A stretch of 64,000 nt of DNA from positions 1 through 64,000 of the forward strand of contig NZ_QORW01000012.1 in NCBI RefSeq assembly GCF_003574735.1, given 5' to 3'. Below are positions 25,951 through 35,641 of this stretch, piece after piece. Made by a program: the position numbers and the translations under genes. How positions within the stretch are numbered: the first letter of the stretch is position 1; each line of letters starts with the position of its first letter. The notes under the pieces were generated by a model. That model made no database searches. It had not been told where the DNA came from and saw only the letters and a list, made by a program, of their open reading frames with translations. This DNA is from Dongia deserti (GTDB lineage: Bacteria; Pseudomonadota; Alphaproteobacteria; Dongiales; Dongiaceae).

Positions 25951-26139
25951 CTAATCCTCAGATTCAGATTGATTTTTGTCCTCCACGTCGCTGCCGGGGC
26001 GCTCGCTGCCTGGGATGCGATAGGTCCCGCTGAGCCAGCGGTTGAGGTCCACCTGCCGACAGCGTTGCGAGCAGAAGGGCTTGAATTTGGGATCGGTCGG
26101 CTTGCTGCAGACCGGGCAGCCGCTTTTAGTGCTCGCCAT
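25951..26139 (-). CDS. yacG: DNA gyrase inhibitor YacG
   Basis: A 62-residue zinc-finger protein. The four zinc-binding cysteines are in GCPVCSKP and FCSQRCRQVDLNRWLSG, followed by the typical tryptophan-containing helix and the YRIPG segment, then an acidic tail. YacG binds the GyrB subunit and blocks DNA binding by gyrase. Its start overlaps the end of the RNase gene by 14 bases, the usual order in alphaproteobacteria. Confidence 0.93.
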   Translation of the reverse strand: MASTKSGCPVCSKPTDPKFKPFCSQRCRQVDLNRWLSGTYRIPGSERPGSDVEDKNQSESED

Positions 26140-27109
26140 TGCACTCCTCCCCGCCCCACATCTCCGCCAAAGTCGCGCCGCGCCGTCGGCGCAGGATTTC
26201 AACAAGCCCCAGCCGCGACATGTTGCCGACCCACTCGATCGCCGGATCGATCGCCGCAGCCTCGCGCAATCTCTGCAGCACCTGTTCCCGCTTGTTGCGG
26301 TTTTCAAGGTCGATGAAGTCGACAACCACGATCCCGCCCAGGTTGCGCAGTGCCAGTTGCCGCGGCACCTCCCGCGCCGCGTCGAGGTTCACGGTCAAGG
26401 CCGTGAGCTCGATGCCGGCCTTGCGCGTCGCAGCGGCGGAGTTGACGTCGATCGCCGTCAGCGTGCGCACCGGCTCGATTAGGAGATTGCCGCCGCAAGG
26501 CAGCGCGACGGTGTCCTCCAGAGCCGCTGCGACCTCCTCCTCCGCTTCGCCGCGTTTCGGTTGCCAGTCCCGCAACGGCACGTGCCGCACACGCTCGGAG
26601 AGTTCCAGGGCATGAACGGCGCACCAGCGCTGGACTGCACCGACATCGACCCGTCGATCGCAGATCACCTCCTCGACCTCGGCCGGATCGAGCGCTGCGA
26701 GGCAGCTTTGCCAGGCATTGGGCGGTGGGACCAGACACGCCGGAATCCGCCCCTGCGCCCGCGCGTGCGCCAATTGCTGCTCGTAGGCGGTCTCGGTATG
26801 GACGGTGGCAGAGAGCCGCACCGCCTTGCCTTCGCGCTCGTCACGCCGCACCTGTACCAGGATGATCGAGCCTTCCGTCGGATGCTGCCCCTGCTTTTTC
26901 AGCGGCAGCAGTCCGGGCCGTCCCAGGCCGATCTCAACGAAGGCAGCATTGAGGCTGGGCTCGATCCGTTCCACGCGGCCCAGATAGACGGCGCCGATCT
27001 GGGAGCGTGCCTGCGGGGTTTCACGGATCGCCTGGGCGAGACGGTCGTCCGACCAGCGGAAGACCTCGAGCGTCTCGTCGCCACCGGCAATGAAGATGCG
27101 ATGCTGCAT
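26126..27109 (-). CDS. rng: Ribonuclease E/G family protein
   Basis: 327 residues, shorter than E. coli RNase G (about 490) but normal for the alphaproteobacterial form next to maf and yacG. The S1-like N-terminal region has GAVYLGRVERIEPSLNAAFV and GLGRPGLLPL. The catalytic region keeps LTAIDVNSAAATRKAG and GGIVVVDFIDLENRNKRE, whose aspartates hold the magnesium ion, and ends with MSRLGLVEILRRRRG. The zinc-link cysteines and RNase E scaffold tail are absent. It would cut single-stranded RNA during rRNA maturation or mRNA decay. It starts one base after the maf stop. Confidence 0.9.
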   Translation of the reverse strand: MQHRIFIAGGDETLEVFRWSDDRLAQAIRETPQARSQIGAVYLGRVERIEPSLNAAFVEIGLGRPGLLPLKKQGQHPTEGSIILVQVRRDEREGKAVRLSATVHTETAYEQQLAHARAQGRIPACLVPPPNAWQSCLAALDPAEVEEVICDRRVDVGAVQRWCAVHALELSERVRHVPLRDWQPKRGEAEEEVAAALEDTVALPCGGNLLIEPVRTLTAIDVNSAAATRKAGIELTALTVNLDAAREVPRQLALRNLGGIVVVDFIDLENRNKREQVLQRLREAAAIDPAIEWVGNMSRLGLVEILRRRRGATLAEMWGGEECNGEH

Positions 27110-27110
27110 G

Positions 27111-27704
27111 TCAGACGCGCCAACCAAGGCCGCCGAGCATGGCAACCGCATCGCTGATCGACAATCCTACGACATTGCCGTAGGAGCCGTTGATCCACGG
27201 AATGAAGGCAGCGGCATGCCCCTGGATCGCATAGCCGCCTGCCTTGCCGTGCCAGTCCCCGGTCGCGATGTAGGCGTCGATCTCGCGCGCCGTCAGCCGC
27301 TTGAAGGCGACGGTCGTCGTCACCACGCGTTCGGCAATGCGACCATCCGGCGCCGCGACGGCGATCCCGCCCAGCACGCTGTGACGGCGACCACTGAGCA
27401 GGTCCAGACACGCACGCGCTTGGGCTTCGGTCTCGGCCTTGGGCAGGATGCGCCGCCCGCAGGCCACGACGGTATCGGCCGCAAGGACCCAGGATCCGCG
27501 ATGCTGCGGCGCGATCACCGCCAGCTTCTCGTGCGCCATCCGTCTGGCATAGGCCAGCGGAAGCTCGCGCGGGCCGTGATGCTCGTCGATGTGAGGCGGA
27601 TCGATGATCGAAGGCTCTAGGCCGATCTGCCGGAGAAGGTCGCGCCGCCGCGCCGAACCTGAAGCCAATACAAGCTGCTGGCGCCCGGTTTCAGCCACCG
27701 GCAT
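27111..27704 (-). CDS. maf: Maf-like nucleotide pyrophosphatase
   Basis: 197 residues of the Maf/HAM1 superfamily. LVLASGSARRRDLLRQIGL is the substrate-binding start, then YARRMAHEKL, VLAADTVVACGRRILPK with the catalytic acidic residue, LSGRRHSVLGGIAV, and GKAGGYAIQGHAAAFI near the end. Such enzymes hydrolyse non-canonical or modified nucleoside triphosphates to monophosphates. It lies between infA (17-base gap) and the RNase gene in the conserved infA-maf-rng-yacG order. Confidence 0.93.
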   Translation of the reverse strand: MPVAETGRQQLVLASGSARRRDLLRQIGLEPSIIDPPHIDEHHGPRELPLAYARRMAHEKLAVIAPQHRGSWVLAADTVVACGRRILPKAETEAQARACLDLLSGRRHSVLGGIAVAAPDGRIAERVVTTTVAFKRLTAREIDAYIATGDWHGKAGGYAIQGHAAAFIPWINGSYGNVVGLSISDAVAMLGGLGWRV

Positions 27705-27721
27705 GAAGAAAACTGCGAGCT

Positions 27722-27940
27722 TTATTTGAAACGGAACGTGATGCGGCCCTTGGTCAGGTCGTAGGGCGTCATTTCCACGTTCACGCGGTCGCCAGCAAGG
27801 ACGCGAATCCGGTTCTTTCGCATCTTGCCGGAAGTGTGTGCCAGCACTTCGTGGTCATTGTCCAATTTGACCCGGAACATTGCATTGGGGAGCAGTTCGG
27901 TAACTGTCCCGGAAAACTCAATAAGATCTTCTTTCGCCAT
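27722..27940 (-). CDS. infA: Translation initiation factor IF-1
   Basis: 72 residues, exactly the usual length, starting [20 protein letters not shown]. The single OB fold includes [20 protein letters not shown] and [16 protein letters not shown], ending [10 protein letters not shown]-1 occupies the ribosomal A site during initiation. It is first in the infA-maf-rng-yacG operon. In many relatives it sits next to the phosphatase now at 33538, from which it is separated here by 5.3 kb of opposite-strand signalling genes. Confidence 0.97.
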   Translation of the reverse strand: MAKEDLIEFSGTVTELLPNAMFRVKLDNDHEVLAHTSGKMRKNRIRVLAGDRVNVEMTPYDLTKGRITFRFK

Positions 27941-28217
27941 GTAGCTTCCTTGTTTGGCGAAGCCGCCCGGCATGCGGGCAGGCCCCGAATTGGGCGCGGA
28001 TATAAACCTTTTTCCCGGATTCCTCAATTCCTTCCCCGGCCGCCGCCTTTTCCGGGGCTGTTTGAGATGAGATCCGATGCCTTTTCCGACTAACTGGCTG
28101 CAGCTAAAGGACTAGAGACTACCGCTGGCCTAATATTCCTAAGTATGCTTAGCTGAGTTCAGCAATACTGACAAAGGGGCAATCCAAAAGTGGCATTGGC
28201 GTATCCGGGCGTGCCCG

Positions 28218-30758
28218 GTGTCGGGGGGTGACGTGAGCGGACGCACGGTCAAGAGAGCCGCGCTGATTTTTCTTCCGCTGGCCCTGGCGGCGGTTGTCAT
28301 CCCATATCTGCTCTATTCCAACCAAGTGAACGCGATCCGCCTAGTCGCGGAGTCGACTGAGCAGCGTATTGTGGATATCGCACGCCAGCGCGTGGCGCTG
28401 CCAGTCGCATCAACGATTGCGGACGTATCCTATCTCTCCGAGCAGGATGCCTTGCGCGGCCTTCTCGCCAAGGGTGACGAAGAATCGCTGCGCCGCCTTG
28501 AATCGGAGTATCTCGTCTTTGCGAAAAGCCGGCGTTTCTTCGAGCAACTTCGGTTCATCGACACGCGCGGACAGGAGATCGTGCGCATCAACCGAACGCC
28601 AACAGGTGTTGAATTGGTGCCGCCTGATCAGCTCCAGAACAAGGCCGATCGATATTACACGACTGAGACTCTAAAGCTCGACCATGGGCAGGTGTTTATC
28701 TCCCAGCTCGATCTCAGCGTCGAGGGCGCCGTGATCGAGCAGCCGCCGAAACCGACCCTCCGTGTTGGAGCTCCAGTCTTTGATGAAGTGGGCACGAAGC
28801 GTGGCATCGTTGTCATCAACTATCTCGCAGAGCGCATACTGGACAGGGTCCTCGACCTGAGTGATGCCGTTGCGGAGATCTGGATGCTGAACTCAGAGGG
28901 CTACTGGCTGCTGGGACCGAAGGACAGCGCCTTCGCTTTCATGTATCCGGACCGCATGGGCAGAACCTTTGCGGCTGCCTATCCCGATATCTGGCAGCAG
29001 ATGCAGGCCGCACCCACCGGCCAAGTCGCCAATGAGCTTGGACGCTTCACCTACACACGTGCTGAAGCCGCCGTCGACCAATCGGGTGTTGCTGCGCCGA
29101 CTGCCTCCAGCTGGTTCATAGTGGTCCACACGCCGCGCGCGTATTCAACCGCGCAGACGAGCGATCTGCGCCGGGACTTCATCGGTGCCTCAGCGGTTCT
29201 CCTGCTTCTGGTGGCCGCCGTCTCGCTCGGCTTTGCGCGCTATCAGATCCATCGTCGCGATGCGGAGCAGCGTATTCGCCTCAACGAAGCCAAGTTTCGG
29301 GCGGTCACGGAAACGGCCAGCGATGCCATCATCTCGGCGGACCGCCACGGACTCATTCGGTACTACAATCCGGGCGCCGAGCGCGCCTTTGGCTATTCCG
29401 AGCAGGAGATGATAGGCGAACCGCTGACCCGGTTGATGCCGGAACGGTTCCGCCAGGCACATGCTGAAGGGCTGCAGCGGTATCTCAACACTCGCGAAGA
29501 AAAGGTCATCGGCAAGACCGTGGAGCTGGTGGGCCTGCATAAGGACGGACGGGAGTTTCCCGTCGACCTCGCACTGGCAAGCTCCGAGGTCGATCACGAT
29601 CTATTCTTCACCGCGATCGTGCGCGATATCACGGTGCGGGCGGAAGCACAGCGCAAGTTGCGCGCCAGCGAGGCACGCTTTCGAGACCTTCTCGAATCGG
29701 CACCCGATGCCGTGCTCATCACCGACGACCAGGGCGGGATCCAGCTCGCGAACGCGCAGGCGGAGCAGCTATTCGGCTATCGCCGTGAGGAACTGATCGG
29801 CCAGCCGATCGAGACGCTGGTGCCGGAGCGCTACCGCGGCGTACATGTCGGCCACCGAAAGGGCTACGTCGGCGCGGCGCGGACCCGGCCGATGGGCGCC
29901 GGGCTCGAGCTCTATGGGTTGCGTAAGGATGGGTCGGAGTTCCCGGTCGCGATCAGCCTCAGCCCGACCCAAACGGTCGAAGGCATGGCCGTATTCTGCA
30001 GCGTGCGCGACATCACCGAACAGCGTGCCAGCGAGGCCAAGATTCGGGACCTCAACCGGCGGCTTCAACTCGACAATGCCGAACTCACCGCGGTGAACAA
30101 GGAGCTCGAAGCCTTCAGCTACTCGGTTTCTCACGATTTGCGCGCGCCGCTGCGGGCCATCGACGGCTTCAGCCAGGCGCTCGTCGAGGACGCCGGACCG
30201 CTGTTGAACACCGAGCATCATACTTATCTGAATCGCGTGCGTCAGGCCGCCCAGCGCATGGGGCTGCTGATCGACGATCTGATCAAGCTGGCGCGCGTGA
30301 CCCGAACCGACATCAGGATCGACGATGTCGATCTCAGTGAGATCGCGCAGCAGATCATGGGCGGCCTTCAGGACTCCGCGCCAGAGCGTCGGGCCGAGTT
30401 CGTCATTGCGCCGCAGCTTCGCGCCAAGGGCGACCCGCGGCTTCTGCAGGTGGCGTTGGACAACCTGCTCAATAACTCCTGGAAGTTCACCGCGCCACGC
30501 TCGCCGGCCCGGATTGAGCTCGGCAAGGCAAAGGTCGATGGCAAGTCTGCTTTTTTCGTCCGCGACAACGGGGTCGGTTTCGATATGACCTATGCCGGCA
30601 AGATGTTTGGCGCCTTCCAGCGCTTCCACGATGCGCGGGAGTTTGCCGGCACTGGTATCGGCCTCGCGACTGTGCAACGTATAATCCATAAGCATGGCGG
30701 CCGGATCTGGGCGGAATCCCAACCGGGCAGCGGCGCCACGTTCTTCTTTACCTTGTAG
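28218..30758 (+). CDS. Membrane sensor histidine kinase with two PAS domains
   Basis: 846 residues. TM1 lies at about 13-33 (AALIFLPLALAAVVIPYLLY), followed by a periplasmic sensor of about 290 residues resembling a double Cache domain, and TM2 near 325-343. Then come PAS 1 (FRAVTETASDAIISADRHGL), PAS 2 (FRDLLESAPDAVLITDDQGG), a phospho-acceptor helix with YSVSHDLRAPLRAIDGFSQA, and an ATPase domain (NLLNNSWKFT, FFVRDNGVGFDM, GTGIGLATVQRIIHKHGGRI). This kinase core is the type paired with Rcp1-like regulators, and such a regulator follows 15 bases downstream. The GTG start is uncertain; a second GTG lies 15 bases on. The ligand is unknown. Confidence 0.9.
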   Translation: MSGGDVSGRTVKRAALIFLPLALAAVVIPYLLYSNQVNAIRLVAESTEQRIVDIARQRVALPVASTIADVSYLSEQDALRGLLAKGDEESLRRLESEYLVFAKSRRFFEQLRFIDTRGQEIVRINRTPTGVELVPPDQLQNKADRYYTTETLKLDHGQVFISQLDLSVEGAVIEQPPKPTLRVGAPVFDEVGTKRGIVVINYLAERILDRVLDLSDAVAEIWMLNSEGYWLLGPKDSAFAFMYPDRMGRTFAAAYPDIWQQMQAAPTGQVANELGRFTYTRAEAAVDQSGVAAPTASSWFIVVHTPRAYSTAQTSDLRRDFIGASAVLLLLVAAVSLGFARYQIHRRDAEQRIRLNEAKFRAVTETASDAIISADRHGLIRYYNPGAERAFGYSEQEMIGEPLTRLMPERFRQAHAEGLQRYLNTREEKVIGKTVELVGLHKDGREFPVDLALASSEVDHDLFFTAIVRDITVRAEAQRKLRASEARFRDLLESAPDAVLITDDQGGIQLANAQAEQLFGYRREELIGQPIETLVPERYRGVHVGHRKGYVGAARTRPMGAGLELYGLRKDGSEFPVAISLSPTQTVEGMAVFCSVRDITEQRASEAKIRDLNRRLQLDNAELTAVNKELEAFSYSVSHDLRAPLRAIDGFSQALVEDAGPLLNTEHHTYLNRVRQAAQRMGLLIDDLIKLARVTRTDIRIDDVDLSEIAQQIMGGLQDSAPERRAEFVIAPQLRAKGDPRLLQVALDNLLNNSWKFTAPRSPARIELGKAKVDGKSAFFVRDNGVGFDMTYAGKMFGAFQRFHDAREFAGTGIGLATVQRIIHKHGGRIWAESQPGSGATFFFTL

Positions 30759-30773
30759 ACACCAGAGGTCGGA

Positions 30774-31211
30774 ATGGCGGGGAAATACATTCTTCTTGTC
30801 GAGGACAATCCGGACGACGAGGCCTTGACGCTGCGTGCTCTCAACAAGAACAATCTCGCGAACGGCGTGGTGGTCGCGCGCGACGGGGCGGAGGCGGTCG
30901 ACTTCCTGTTCGGAACGGGCGCTTATGCCGGCCGCGACGCCAGCGATCTCCCGGAGATCGTGCTGTTGGACCTCCAGCTGCCCAAGCTGGACGGCTTCGA
31001 GGTGTTGCGCCGGATTCGTGCGGACCCGCGAACCAAGACGTTGCCGGTGGTGATCCTGACCTCCTCCAAGGAGGAGCGCGACATCGCCCAGAGCTATCGG
31101 GACGGCTGCAACAGCTACGTTCGCAAGCCGGTCAATTTCGACGAGTTCGTCGAGGCTGCACGCCAACTCGGCATGTACTGGCTGTTGCTCAACGAAGGCC
31201 CGCCGCGTTGA
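30774..31211 (+). CDS. Rcp1-like single-domain response regulator
   Basis: A 145-residue receiver of the Rcp1/CheY-like type that usually partners phytochrome-like kinases. [20 protein letters not shown] gives the acidic pocket, [20 protein letters not shown] the phospho-acceptor Asp, [12 protein letters not shown] the Thr/Ser switch and [15 protein letters not shown] the Lys. It lies 15 bases after a kinase with the matching core and 4 bases before the next hybrid kinase, so all three are probably one operon forming a relay. Confidence 0.92.
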   Translation: MAGKYILLVEDNPDDEALTLRALNKNNLANGVVVARDGAEAVDFLFGTGAYAGRDASDLPEIVLLDLQLPKLDGFEVLRRIRADPRTKTLPVVILTSSKEERDIAQSYRDGCNSYVRKPVNFDEFVEAARQLGMYWLLLNEGPPR

Positions 31212-31215
31212 ACAG

Positions 31216-33531
31216 ATGACCACATCGTTGCGAACACTGATTATCGATGATTCCGCCGACGATACGGATCTGCTGATCCGCGAGCTTCGGCGCGATGGCT
31301 ACGACATCAGCGCGGAACGTACCGACACGGAAGCAGGGCTCAAGGCCGCACTGGACGATCAGAGTTGGGACATCGTTCTGTGCGATTTCAACATGCCGCA
31401 CTTCTCCGGCCTCGACGCGTTGAAGGTGGTGCGCGAGCGCAATCTGGACGTTCCTTTCATCTTCGTGTCCGGCGCCATCGGTGAGGACGTGGCCGTGGCC
31501 GCGATGAAGGCCGGCGCCCAGGACTACGTGATGAAGGGCAATCTTAAGCGACTCGCCCCGGCGATCGAGCGGGAACTGCGCGATTCTGCCGTGCGCCGCG
31601 ACAGGACCGCTGCGGAAGGCCGGCGGCGAATGATGGAGGCGCGCTACCGGCAGATTCTCTCGATCGCGCCTGATGCCATCGTCGCCATGGACCAAGGCCT
31701 GCACATCGCGGTCTTTAACCAGGCCGCCGAGCGCCTGTTCGGGTGCAGCGCCGAGGAGGCAATCGGGCACAGCGTCGAGATGCTGCTGCCGGCGCGATTC
31801 GTGGCGCCGGTGCGCGAGCAGATCCAGCGATTCGGAGCATCATCCGACGTCGAGATGCAGATCCGCGTGCCTGATAAGCTGTTCGCGCGGCGAAAGAACG
31901 GGCAGGAGTTTCCGGCGGAGGCCTACATTTCGAAGATGGTTGAGGACGACCGCACGATCTTCACCGCCATCATCCGCGACATCACGGATCGCGAGACGAT
32001 GATGGCGACGCTTCGCCAGGCCAACCAGACGCTGGATGCCGTCGTTCAATCCTCGCCGATCGCCATTCTCGGCCTCGATGGCGCCCGTCGCGTGATTGTC
32101 TGGAACCGCAATGCCGAACGGATCTTCGGCTTGTCGGCGACGGACGTGGTCGGGCGTCCCTTCCCGCCTTTGGTCGAGGTGGCCGGCACCGAACTGGGTG
32201 ACATGGTGCGGCGGCTGCTCGAGGGCGAAGTGCTGACGGATGTCGAGATCCGCCATCAGCCATCCACGGGGACACCGCTCGAGCTCAGGGTATTTGGTGC
32301 TCCGCTGTATGATGGAGAGCAGCACGTGCGCGGTGCCGTCTGCATTGTGGAGGATGTCACGGAAAGCAAGGCGACGCGGCGTCAGCTCGAGCACGCGCAC
32401 CGGATGGAGGCGGTGGGACAGCTGACCGGCGGACTGGCGCACGATTTCAACAATCTGCTCGCGGTCGTGATCGGGAATCTGGATCTGCTCCAGGATCAGC
32501 CGGAACTGCAGGCTACCGCCAGGGAATCTGTCGATCTCGCCCTGAAGGCGGCGCTTGGCGGAGCGACCCTGATCCGCCAACTGCTGGCCTTCTCTCGACG
32601 CCAGGCGCTGTCGCCGAAGCCGTTTGACCTGGGTGCTCTGGTTGCCTCCACGCGTGCGCTTCTCTCGCGAACGCTTGGCGAGCATATCGAGGTGGAGATG
32701 CGGCTGGCACCGGACCTTTGGGCGGCAATGGCCGATGCCGCCCAGGTCGAATCAGCCATCGCGAATCTGGCAATCAACGCGCGCGATGCGATGGCGAACG
32801 GCGGGCGGCTGACCCTGGAGACCGCCAACCAGCATCTTGATGAAGAGTACGCCGCGTCCAATCCAGACGCCCAGCCAGGAGACTATGTCATGCTCGCCGT
32901 CTCCGATACCGGCACGGGGATATCATCGGAGATACTGAATCGCGTGTTCGAGCCTTTTTTCACGACCAAGGAGCACGGCAAGGGCAGCGGTCTGGGGCTC
33001 AGCATGGTCTATGGATTCGCACGGCAGTCGCGCGGACATGTGAAGATCTATAGCGAGGTCGGGCACGGCACGACCGTGCGGCTCTATCTGCCGCGCGCCG
33101 GTCAAGATACTGCGGTTGCCGCGCCTCCCGCGCCCGCGCAGACGGATCCGGACAAGATCGATGCGGCCGTGCTCGTGGTCGAAGACAACATTGATGTGCG
33201 CAAGATCGTGTGCAGGCTGTTGCGCGATTTCGGTTGTACCGTCATCGAGGCCAACAGCGGCGCGGCCGCCCTTGAGATCCTGCAGTCGGACCAGAAGATC
33301 GATCTGATGTTCAGCGATGTCGTGATGCCCGGCGGCATGTCGGGCACCGAGCTGGTCCAGGCTGCCCGCCGCCTGCGTCCAGAGGTCAGGACGCTGCTCA
33401 CCACCGGCTTTGCAGAAGGATCCCTGCGCAACCAGGCGCAATTCGCCAATGCCGGGGAAATCATCACCAAGCCCTATCGCCGTCACGACTTGGCGCGCAA
33501 GTTGCGAAGCGTGCTGGGCCTCAATCCCTGA
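31216..33531 (+). CDS. Hybrid histidine kinase REC-PAS-PAS-HK-REC
   Basis: 771 residues, soluble. It has an N-terminal receiver (LRTLIIDDSADDTDLLIREL, IVLCDFNMPHFSGLDALK), PAS 1 at about 145-260, PAS 2 at about 275-385 (SSPIAILGLDGARRVIVWNR), a phospho-acceptor GGLAHDFNNLLAVVIGNL, an ATPase domain with NLAINARDAMANGGRL and GKGSGLGLSMVYGFARQS, and a C-terminal receiver with VLVVEDNIDVRKI and MFSDVVMPGGMSG. With receivers at both ends it can take phosphate from the upstream kinase/regulator pair and pass it on. Its stop lies 6 bases from the convergent phosphatase stop. Confidence 0.92.
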   Translation: MTTSLRTLIIDDSADDTDLLIRELRRDGYDISAERTDTEAGLKAALDDQSWDIVLCDFNMPHFSGLDALKVVRERNLDVPFIFVSGAIGEDVAVAAMKAGAQDYVMKGNLKRLAPAIERELRDSAVRRDRTAAEGRRRMMEARYRQILSIAPDAIVAMDQGLHIAVFNQAAERLFGCSAEEAIGHSVEMLLPARFVAPVREQIQRFGASSDVEMQIRVPDKLFARRKNGQEFPAEAYISKMVEDDRTIFTAIIRDITDRETMMATLRQANQTLDAVVQSSPIAILGLDGARRVIVWNRNAERIFGLSATDVVGRPFPPLVEVAGTELGDMVRRLLEGEVLTDVEIRHQPSTGTPLELRVFGAPLYDGEQHVRGAVCIVEDVTESKATRRQLEHAHRMEAVGQLTGGLAHDFNNLLAVVIGNLDLLQDQPELQATARESVDLALKAALGGATLIRQLLAFSRRQALSPKPFDLGALVASTRALLSRTLGEHIEVEMRLAPDLWAAMADAAQVESAIANLAINARDAMANGGRLTLETANQHLDEEYAASNPDAQPGDYVMLAVSDTGTGISSEILNRVFEPFFTTKEHGKGSGLGLSMVYGFARQSRGHVKIYSEVGHGTTVRLYLPRAGQDTAVAAPPAPAQTDPDKIDAAVLVVEDNIDVRKIVCRLLRDFGCTVIEANSGAAALEILQSDQKIDLMFSDVVMPGGMSGTELVQAARRLRPEVRTLLTTGFAEGSLRNQAQFANAGEIITKPYRRHDLARKLRSVLGLNP

Positions 33532-33537
33532 TCGTTG

Positions 33538-33981
33538 TCAGATCTGCGGCGCGCCGGCCGGTGGGAAGCGCTCCCGGATGCGCGCCAACAGCGTATCGCG
33601 CACCTGCCGGTAGGCCTCCAGCCGTTCCTCGCGATTTCCTTCGATCACGCTGGGATCCATGGTCGGCCAGTACTCGACGTCGCAGGCCATGGTGCGAGTC
33701 ATTTCGACGGCGCTGTGCTGGGCCTCCGGCGACAGCGAGATGATGAGATCGAATGACGTGTCCTCCAGGTCATCGAACGTCTTCGAGCGGTGCTTGGTCA
33801 TATCAATGCCGATCTCGTCCATAACGGCGACGGCGAAGCCGTCGACTTCGCTGGCGCGTACGCCGACCGAATCCACATAGATCCGCTTGCCATGAAGGTA
33901 TTTGAGCAGCGCCTCCGCCATCGGCGAGCGGATCGAGTTGAGGCTGCAGCAGAACAGCACGCTGCCAGGCAGGCCCGCCAT
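33538..33981 (-). CDS. Low molecular weight phosphatase family protein
   Basis: 147 residues of the low-molecular-weight tyrosine phosphatase/arsenate reductase fold. The N-terminal loop FCCSLNSIRSPMAEALLKYL holds the CX5R signature, and the DPSVIEG region near residue 108 supplies the general-acid Asp. In alphaproteobacteria this member normally sits between the UPF0262 gene and infA; its substrate has not been established. It follows UPF0262 by 7 bases. Confidence 0.87.
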   Translation of the reverse strand: MAGLPGSVLFCCSLNSIRSPMAEALLKYLHGKRIYVDSVGVRASEVDGFAVAVMDEIGIDMTKHRSKTFDDLEDTSFDLIISLSPEAQHSAVEMTRTMACDVEYWPTMDPSVIEGNREERLEAYRQVRDTLLARIRERFPPAGAPQI

Positions 33982-33988
33982 GCCGCCC

Positions 33989-34471
33989 TCACGTCTTCAT
34001 GTGCAGGGCGCAGATCAGCGTGAACAGCCGTCGCGCCGTTCCGAAGTCCATCTCCACTTTGCCCGCCAAACGGTCGCGCAGGATCTCCGATCCTTCGTTG
34101 TGCAGGCCCCGTCGCCCCATGTCGATCGCCTCGATCTGCGACAGGCTCGAGGTCTTGATAGCGGCGTAATAGCTTTCGCAGACGTCGAAGTATTCCTTGA
34201 TGATGCGCCGAAAGGGCGTGAGGGAGAGGATGAACCTGTAGAGCTCCTGGTCGCTGGTGTCGCGAATATCGAACACCAGCTTCTTGTCCTGTACCGCCAG
34301 GACCAGATGATATGGGCCGGGGTGATCGACCGACGGAGCGAACTCGTTCTCCTCGATCAGGTCGAAAATCGCTACCGCCCTCTCCTGCTCCGCTTCGGCC
34401 GACTGGCGCAGGGAGGCTGCGTCTGCCAGGTGAATGCTGACGATGCGCCTGGTGGCCCCGGCTTCGGCCAT
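33989..34471 (-). CDS. UPF0262 family protein
   Basis: 160 residues matching the alphaproteobacterial UPF0262 family. Recognisable parts are AEQERAVAIFDLIEENEFAP, FDIRDTSDQELYRFILSLTP, and RLAGKVEMDFGTARRLFTLI near the C-terminus. No catalytic motif is evident and the function is unknown. It is in its usual operon, 4 bases after hisG and 7 bases before the phosphatase. In related genomes hisD commonly lies where the 4-base gap is here. Confidence 0.9.
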   Translation of the reverse strand: MAEAGATRRIVSIHLADAASLRQSAEAEQERAVAIFDLIEENEFAPSVDHPGPYHLVLAVQDKKLVFDIRDTSDQELYRFILSLTPFRRIIKEYFDVCESYYAAIKTSSLSQIEAIDMGRRGLHNEGSEILRDRLAGKVEMDFGTARRLFTLICALHMKT

Positions 34472-34475
34472 GCGC

Positions 34476-35147
34476 TCAGATCGCGCCGGCCGCGGCGCGC
34501 AGCCGCTCGATCCAGCCGCCGATCTCCTCCGGATAGGTCTTCCAGGCCGTGCGGTTGACCACCAGCCGCGACGTCACGTCCGCAATGTGCTCGACTTCGA
34601 CCAGGTTGTTGGCTTTCAGCGTCGCGCCGGTCGAGACCAGGTCGACGATGCGCCGGCTGAGCCCCAGAGTCGGCGCCAACTCCATCGCACCGGACAGCTT
34701 GATGCATTCGGCCTGGACGCCGCGCGCCGCGAAATGCGCCCGCGTGACGTTGGGGTACTTGGTCGCGACGCGAATGTGGGACCAGCGGTTCGGGTCGTCC
34801 TCCCCAACCATCTCCGCCGGCTCCGCCACCGCCAGGCGGCACTTGCCGATGCCAAGATCGATCGGCGCATAGATTTCGGGGTAGTCGAATTCCAGTAGCA
34901 CGTCATTGCCGGCGACGCCCAGTTGGGCAGCACCGAACGCGACGAACGTCGCGACATCGAAGCTGCGCACGCGGATGATTTCGAGCTTTGGATCGCTGGT
35001 CGCGAAGCGCAGCTTGCGCGAATTCTCGTCATGGAAATCCGGTTCCGGCCCCAACCCCGCCTGCGTGAGAAGCGGCGTCAACTCACGCAGGATCCGCCCC
35101 TTCGGCAATGCCAGCACAAACGTGGGCGCGCCGGTTCCGACCGTCAT
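34476..35147 (-). CDS. hisG: ATP phosphoribosyltransferase, short form
   Basis: 223 residues, the short form of HisG, which lacks the C-terminal histidine-binding regulatory domain. [18 protein letters not shown] opens the protein; other family segments are [28 protein letters not shown], and [16 protein letters not shown], which binds phosphoribosyl pyrophosphate. It catalyses the first step of histidine biosynthesis. Short HisG requires the partner HisZ, which is not in this window, nor is hisD. The start overlaps the DUF2948 stop by four bases. Confidence 0.94.
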   Translation of the reverse strand: MTVGTGAPTFVLALPKGRILRELTPLLTQAGLGPEPDFHDENSRKLRFATSDPKLEIIRVRSFDVATFVAFGAAQLGVAGNDVLLEFDYPEIYAPIDLGIGKCRLAVAEPAEMVGEDDPNRWSHIRVATKYPNVTRAHFAARGVQAECIKLSGAMELAPTLGLSRRIVDLVSTGATLKANNLVEVEHIADVTSRLVVNRTAWKTYPEEIGGWIERLRAAAGAI

Positions 35148-35641
35148 CGGCCCGTTGCCTTGTCGGTCGAGTTCACCGCGTGGTCGGGCTGCCACTGGGT
35201 TGGCCAGGCCTTGCCCAGATCGCTGAGATACAGCGCCAAGCCCTCGACCTCCACCTGGATGGTTCCGCCGCCAGCGAACAGGAACGACACCTTATTGCCG
35301 TCCAGTTGGACCGACAACAAAGACAGGAAATCATTGGGCTTCGAGCGGTCGATGCCGCGGCTACGGACCGCAAGGACGCGGTCGATGCAGATGCCGGCAT
35401 TGGTGCGCTGCAATGCGCCAAAATCGTCGTCGCCCTCGAACGAGGCGTCCTTGCTTAGCGCCGGTTCCTGCTTGTCCTGCGCCGCACGTTCCCAGCGGAA
35501 CCGGTTCGCTACCATGATGAAGCGCCGTTCCTGCGGCAGGTAGCGCATCTCGTTGAGCGGAATCAGCGCATCCTGCAAACAGGCCGATACGATTGCCAGG
35601 TCTTCGGTATCGCACGCGATGATCTTGAGCGGTGGGGTCAT
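35144..35641 (-). CDS. DUF2948 family protein
   Basis: 165 residues of the alphaproteobacterial family DUF2948. It begins [20 protein letters not shown] and has the conserved middle [20 protein letters not shown] and [20 protein letters not shown]. Function unknown. It overlaps murA upstream and hisG downstream by four bases each, so the three are translated as a coupled set. Confidence 0.88.
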   Translation of the reverse strand: MTPPLKIIACDTEDLAIVSACLQDALIPLNEMRYLPQERRFIMVANRFRWERAAQDKQEPALSKDASFEGDDDFGALQRTNAGICIDRVLAVRSRGIDRSKPNDFLSLLSVQLDGNKVSFLFAGGGTIQVEVEGLALYLSDLGKAWPTQWQPDHAVNSTDKATGR

